Assembly: GCA_007127625.1 (NCBI GenBank)
Contig: SKYZ01000140.1
Span: 1-7,069, forward strand
Source: Aquisalimonas sp.
Lineage (GTDB): Bacteria; Pseudomonadota; Gammaproteobacteria; Nitrococcales; Aquisalimonadaceae
Reading direction: 5' to 3'
DNA: 7,069 bases
Shown here: one piece after another, positions 4,988 through 7,069 of the stretch
How positions within the stretch are numbered: position 1 is the stretch's first letter
How the letters are laid out: the number at the start of each line of letters is the position of its first letter
Notes under the pieces: model-generated
The model's input: only the letters and a program-made list of their open reading frames with translations
Told to the model about the DNA's origin: nothing
The model's database searches: none
Program-made: the position numbers and the translations under genes

Positions 4988-5188
4988 ATGTGGACGCGCA
5001 TCACTCAACGCCTGGGGACACCTCTGACAGTGGTCCTCATCGGCGGACTCGCCCTCGTCGGCGGAAGCCTCGCGGCCGATCATTGGGAGCACATCATCGG
5101 CTTCGCGCCGTTCCTGCTGCTGGCCGGCTGTCTGGTCATGCACCTGTTCATGCACCGCCACGGTGGCGGGCACGGACATGATCGCTAG
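4988..5188 (+). CDS. DUF2933-type small membrane protein
   Basis: A 66-residue protein. GGAGGA (4975-4980) is seven bases before the ATG. After a short basic start (MWTRITQRLG) there is a first hydrophobic helix (about 11-29, PLTVVLIGGLALVGGSLAA), then DHWEHIIGFAPF, a second hydrophobic stretch (FLLLAGCLVMHLFMH) and a His/Gly tail GGGHGHDR. The HWEHIIG and CxxMHLFMHxH blocks are the hallmarks of DUF2933, a family often seen beside copper or heavy-metal ATPases and oxidases. As I remember the family, the motif is CPLMH; here it is CLVMH, without the proline. The biochemical role is unknown; Cys, Met and His at the end of the second helix could bind metal at the membrane face. It is followed 42 bases later by the SHOCT gene. 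Confidence 0.8.
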   Translation: MWTRITQRLGTPLTVVLIGGLALVGGSLAADHWEHIIGFAPFLLLAGCLVMHLFMHRHGGGHGHDR

Positions 5189-5230
5189 ATGATCCGCCAT
5201 CAGGTCATCGAATCACGAGGAGTTCACGCC

Positions 5231-5563
5231 ATGACGGCAAAATTGGTCGCACTGCCCTTGTTCCTCTCCGCGATGCTGACCGCGCTTCCGGCGGCGGCAC
5301 AGCGCTACAGCGACGGCCCGGGAGCCTGGCACCACAACTTTGGCGCGGGGCACATGCTCTTCGGTGGGCTCATGATGATCCTCGTCTTTGGCGCTATTGT
5401 CGCGCTGATCTTCTTGCTCGTGCGCAGTGTCGGCGGCGCGAACGCTTCTTCCAGGCCGCCAAGCCAGAACCGTAGTCCGCTGGACATTCTCGATGAACGC
5501 TATGCGCGTGGTGAGATTGACCGCGAGGAATACCAACAACGTAGACAGGACCTGACCGGGTGA
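5231..5563 (+). CDS. SHOCT-domain protein with signal peptide and one TM helix
   Basis: A 110-residue protein. The start at 5231 is supported by AGGAG (5218-5222) eight bases upstream; the frame opens at ATG 5189 directly after the preceding stop but lacks its own ribosome site. The signal peptide ([23 protein letters not shown]) is cut before QRYSDGPG. A short loop with HHNF and GHMLFGG leads into a transmembrane helix (about residues 43-65, [18 protein letters not shown]), a linker with several Ser, Pro and Asn, and a C-terminal SHOCT domain ([20 protein letters not shown], about 82-101). This architecture is common next to copper resistance genes, but its activity is unknown; a scaffold or oligomerisation role is the usual guess. 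It is seven bases from the ATPase ATG, so the two are almost certainly co-translated. Its tail resembles that of the gene at 3813-4046. Confidence 0.8.
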   Translation: MTAKLVALPLFLSAMLTALPAAAQRYSDGPGAWHHNFGAGHMLFGGLMMILVFGAIVALIFLLVRSVGGANASSRPPSQNRSPLDILDERYARGEIDREEYQQRRQDLTG

Positions 5564-5570
5564 AAAACGC

Positions 5571-7069
5571 ATGACGATGGAAGCCAAACTGGTCGTCCCG
5601 GGCATGGGCTCGGATCACTGCGCCGGCATTGTCCGGGCTGCCCTGGAGCGCCTGGACGCGGTGGAGTCGGTGAGCACCAACATCGCCAACCACCGGGTCA
5701 CCGTGCAGTATGACGCCGGCACTGCGGACGCGGACGCGCTGCGCACTGCCGTGGAGGCCGCCGGCTACGACGTGGCCCGGGTTGACGCGGGCGGCGACGG
5801 CACGACGATCAAGCTGGTGGTGCCGGGTATGGGCTCAGACCACTGCGCGGGCATCGTGCGCGCCTCCCTGGAGCGCCTGGAGGGCATTGAATCGATCCGC
5901 ACCAATATCGCCGACCACCGGGTCACCGTCGCCACCACCGCCGACGGCCCCGACGGCGAAGCGCTGCGCACGGCCGTCGAAGGGGCCGGTTACGATGTCG
6001 CGGCCGTGGAGACGGAAGGCGACGACGACCACGCCGACGATGCCGCCATCGACGAAGCCTACGTGAAGCAGGCCTGGCGGCGGCTGTGGATCGCCATGAT
6101 CCCCACCGCGGCGATCATGGGGCTGATGATGCCCCACATGTTCTGGCAGCCCATTCCGGGGTATCTCGCCATCATCGCCGTGCTGGCCTTCCCGGTGGTG
6201 TTCCTCGCCGGCGGCGCGGCCACGCATCGCTCGGCCTGGCGCTCACTGAAATCCGGCCATTTGAACATGGACGTGCTCATCTCCATGGGCAGCCTGCCGC
6301 CCTATTTCATTGGCCTGGTGGGCTTCGTCTACCCCATGACCTCGTTCATCGAGATGGCGGCGACCATCATGGCCTTCCACATGCTGGGGCGCTATCTGGA
6401 GCACCGCGCCAAGGGGCAGGCCTCCTCGGCCATCCGCAAGCTGCTGGACATGGGGGCGAAGACCGCCCGCGTGGAGCGCGACGGCGAGGAAGTCGATGTG
6501 CCGGTCAAGCAGCTCCAGACCGGCGACGTCATGATCGTGCGCCCCGGCGAGAAGGTGCCCACCGACGGTGAGGTGGTTGAGGGCGAGAGCACCGTGGACG
6601 AGTCCATTGCCACCGGCGAATCCGTGCCCGTGGAGAAGGCCGTCGGGGCCACCGTGCTCGGCGCCACCATCAACCAGCAGGGCTTGCTCAAGGTGCGCGC
6701 CACCCGGGTGGGCAAGGACACGTTCCTCTCCCAGGTCATTCGCCTGGTGGAGGAGGCACAGGGTTCGCGGGTGCCCGTGCAGGAGCTGGCTGACCGCATC
6801 ACCGCCCGGTTCGTGCCGGCGGTGCTGGCGATCGCGGCGCTGGCCTTCATCGCCTGGCTCGCCTTCAGCGGGACGCTGGAGCCCATCCTGCTGTGGGGCG
6901 AGGGCTTCCTGCCCTGGGTGGATGCCACGCGGCCGCCGCTGGTGCTCGCCATCCTCGCCACCATCGCGGTGCTGGTCATCGCCTGCCCGTGCGCCCTAGG
7001 CCTGGCAACGCCGACGGCGCTGATGGTGGGCTCAGGCATGGGCGCCGAGCGTGGCGTACTGATCCGCTC
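5571..7069 (+). CDS. Copper-type P1B ATPase, N-terminal 499 codons (copA-like, incomplete)
   Basis: This would pump Cu(I), perhaps Ag(I), from the cytosol to the periplasm using ATP. Two HMA domains come first (about 4-70 and 79-145), each with GMGSDHC (11-17, 86-92) where GMxCxxC is usual. An acidic linker DDDHADD follows. Membrane helices lie at about 172-190, 197-215, 232-252 and 257-272, with MDVLISMGS and [14 protein letters not shown] typical of the family. The actuator domain has DESIATGES (343-351). Further helices include [17 protein letters not shown] (468-484); the CPC motif marks the Cu/Ag (P1B-1) or related class. The DKTG phosphorylation site, the nucleotide-binding domain and the last helices that would settle the metal lie beyond the window. 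GGGTGA over the preceding stop is the likely ribosome site; ATG 5577 is an alternative start. It is the end of a SHOCT-ATPase pair, probably under the CueR-type promoter upstream. Confidence 0.92.
   Translation, partial: MTMEAKLVVPGMGSDHCAGIVRAALERLDAVESVSTNIANHRVTVQYDAGTADADALRTAVEAAGYDVARVDAGGDGTTIKLVVPGMGSDHCAGIVRASLERLEGIESIRTNIADHRVTVATTADGPDGEALRTAVEGAGYDVAAVETEGDDDHADDAAIDEAYVKQAWRRLWIAMIPTAAIMGLMMPHMFWQPIPGYLAIIAVLAFPVVFLAGGAATHRSAWRSLKSGHLNMDVLISMGSLPPYFIGLVGFVYPMTSFIEMAATIMAFHMLGRYLEHRAKGQASSAIRKLLDMGAKTARVERDGEEVDVPVKQLQTGDVMIVRPGEKVPTDGEVVEGESTVDESIATGESVPVEKAVGATVLGATINQQGLLKVRATRVGKDTFLSQVIRLVEEAQGSRVPVQELADRITARFVPAVLAIAALAFIAWLAFSGTLEPILLWGEGFLPWVDATRPPLVLAILATIAVLVIACPCALGLATPTALMVGSGMGAERGVLIR
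5586..6002 (+). repeat. Tandem duplication of the HMA domain in the ATPase gene
   Basis: Codons 6-69 (5586-5777) and 81-144 (5811-6002) align without gaps at an offset of 225 bases; 48 of 64 residues are identical by my count. Both copies share [18 protein letters not shown] and HRVTV exactly. Most changes fall in the loop after HRVTV. This indicates duplication within this gene lineage. Confidence 0.9.

Noticed and set aside
5710..7039. Other open frames within the ATPase region on both strands (e.g. 5710-6066, 6086-6571, 6392-7039 minus)
   Set aside because: The continuous frame from 5571 reads HMA domains, TGES and CPC; the others are out-of-frame, Arg/Pro/Ser-rich shadows.

Overview
The window is a metal-handling island, most probably for copper (silver or a mixed role cannot be excluded), from a GC-rich Gram-negative bacterium. 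Sec and Tat signal peptides, an outer-membrane barrel, a Spy/CpxP-like periplasmic protein and a REP-type inverted pair of the 'GGAGCGGCTTTAGCCGCGA' kind point to a gammaproteobacterium. My guess is the Pseudomonas/Xanthomonas/Halomonas/Ectothiorhodospiraceae breadth of that class; the genus cannot be read from the sequence.

Minus-strand half (3128 down to 1). Four tightly packed genes read leftwards: a small exported His/Cys protein (2799-3128), a Tat-exported two-domain multicopper oxidase (1449-2732), an outer-membrane beta-barrel protein (220-1437) and the start of a small exported protein built of Gly-Asp-His triplets (1-217, running off the window). The last three are separated by 11 and 2 bases with Shine-Dalgarno sites overlapping or just before the preceding stop, so they look like one operon. 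The layout mimics a copAB operon, but the oxidase is a compact two-domain enzyme and the barrel does not look like classical CopB.

Divergent control region (3129-3315). It holds a perfect 22-bp inverted repeat with a 5-base loop. One arm contains a -35-like GTGACA placed 18 bases from a -10-like TATTGT that would start the leftward transcript almost at the ATG.

Plus-strand half (3316 to 7069). The order is: a His-rich exported protein of unknown family (3316-3744); a one-TM protein with a degenerate SHOCT tail (3813-4046); a strong CueR/MerR-type promoter with a 19-bp spacer (4043-4073) whose -35 overlaps that gene's stop codon; a Met/Gly/His-rich Spy-like protein (4167-4829); a REP pair (4841-4914); a DUF2933-type small membrane protein (4988-5188); a signal peptide/TM/SHOCT protein (5231-5563); and the first 499 codons of a CPC-type P1B copper ATPase (5571-7069). 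That ATPase has two N-terminal HMA domains, both with GMGSDHC in place of GMxCxxC.

Inferred working model: the ATPase pumps cytosolic Cu(I) to the periplasm. The Met-rich, His-rich and GDH-repeat proteins buffer it there, the Tat-exported oxidase converts Cu(I) to Cu(II), and the barrel acts at the outer membrane. A CueR-like regulator, not present in the window, probably senses cytosolic Cu(I). No RNA gene, CRISPR array or transposase gene was seen, and there is no gene-free stretch longer than 300 bases.
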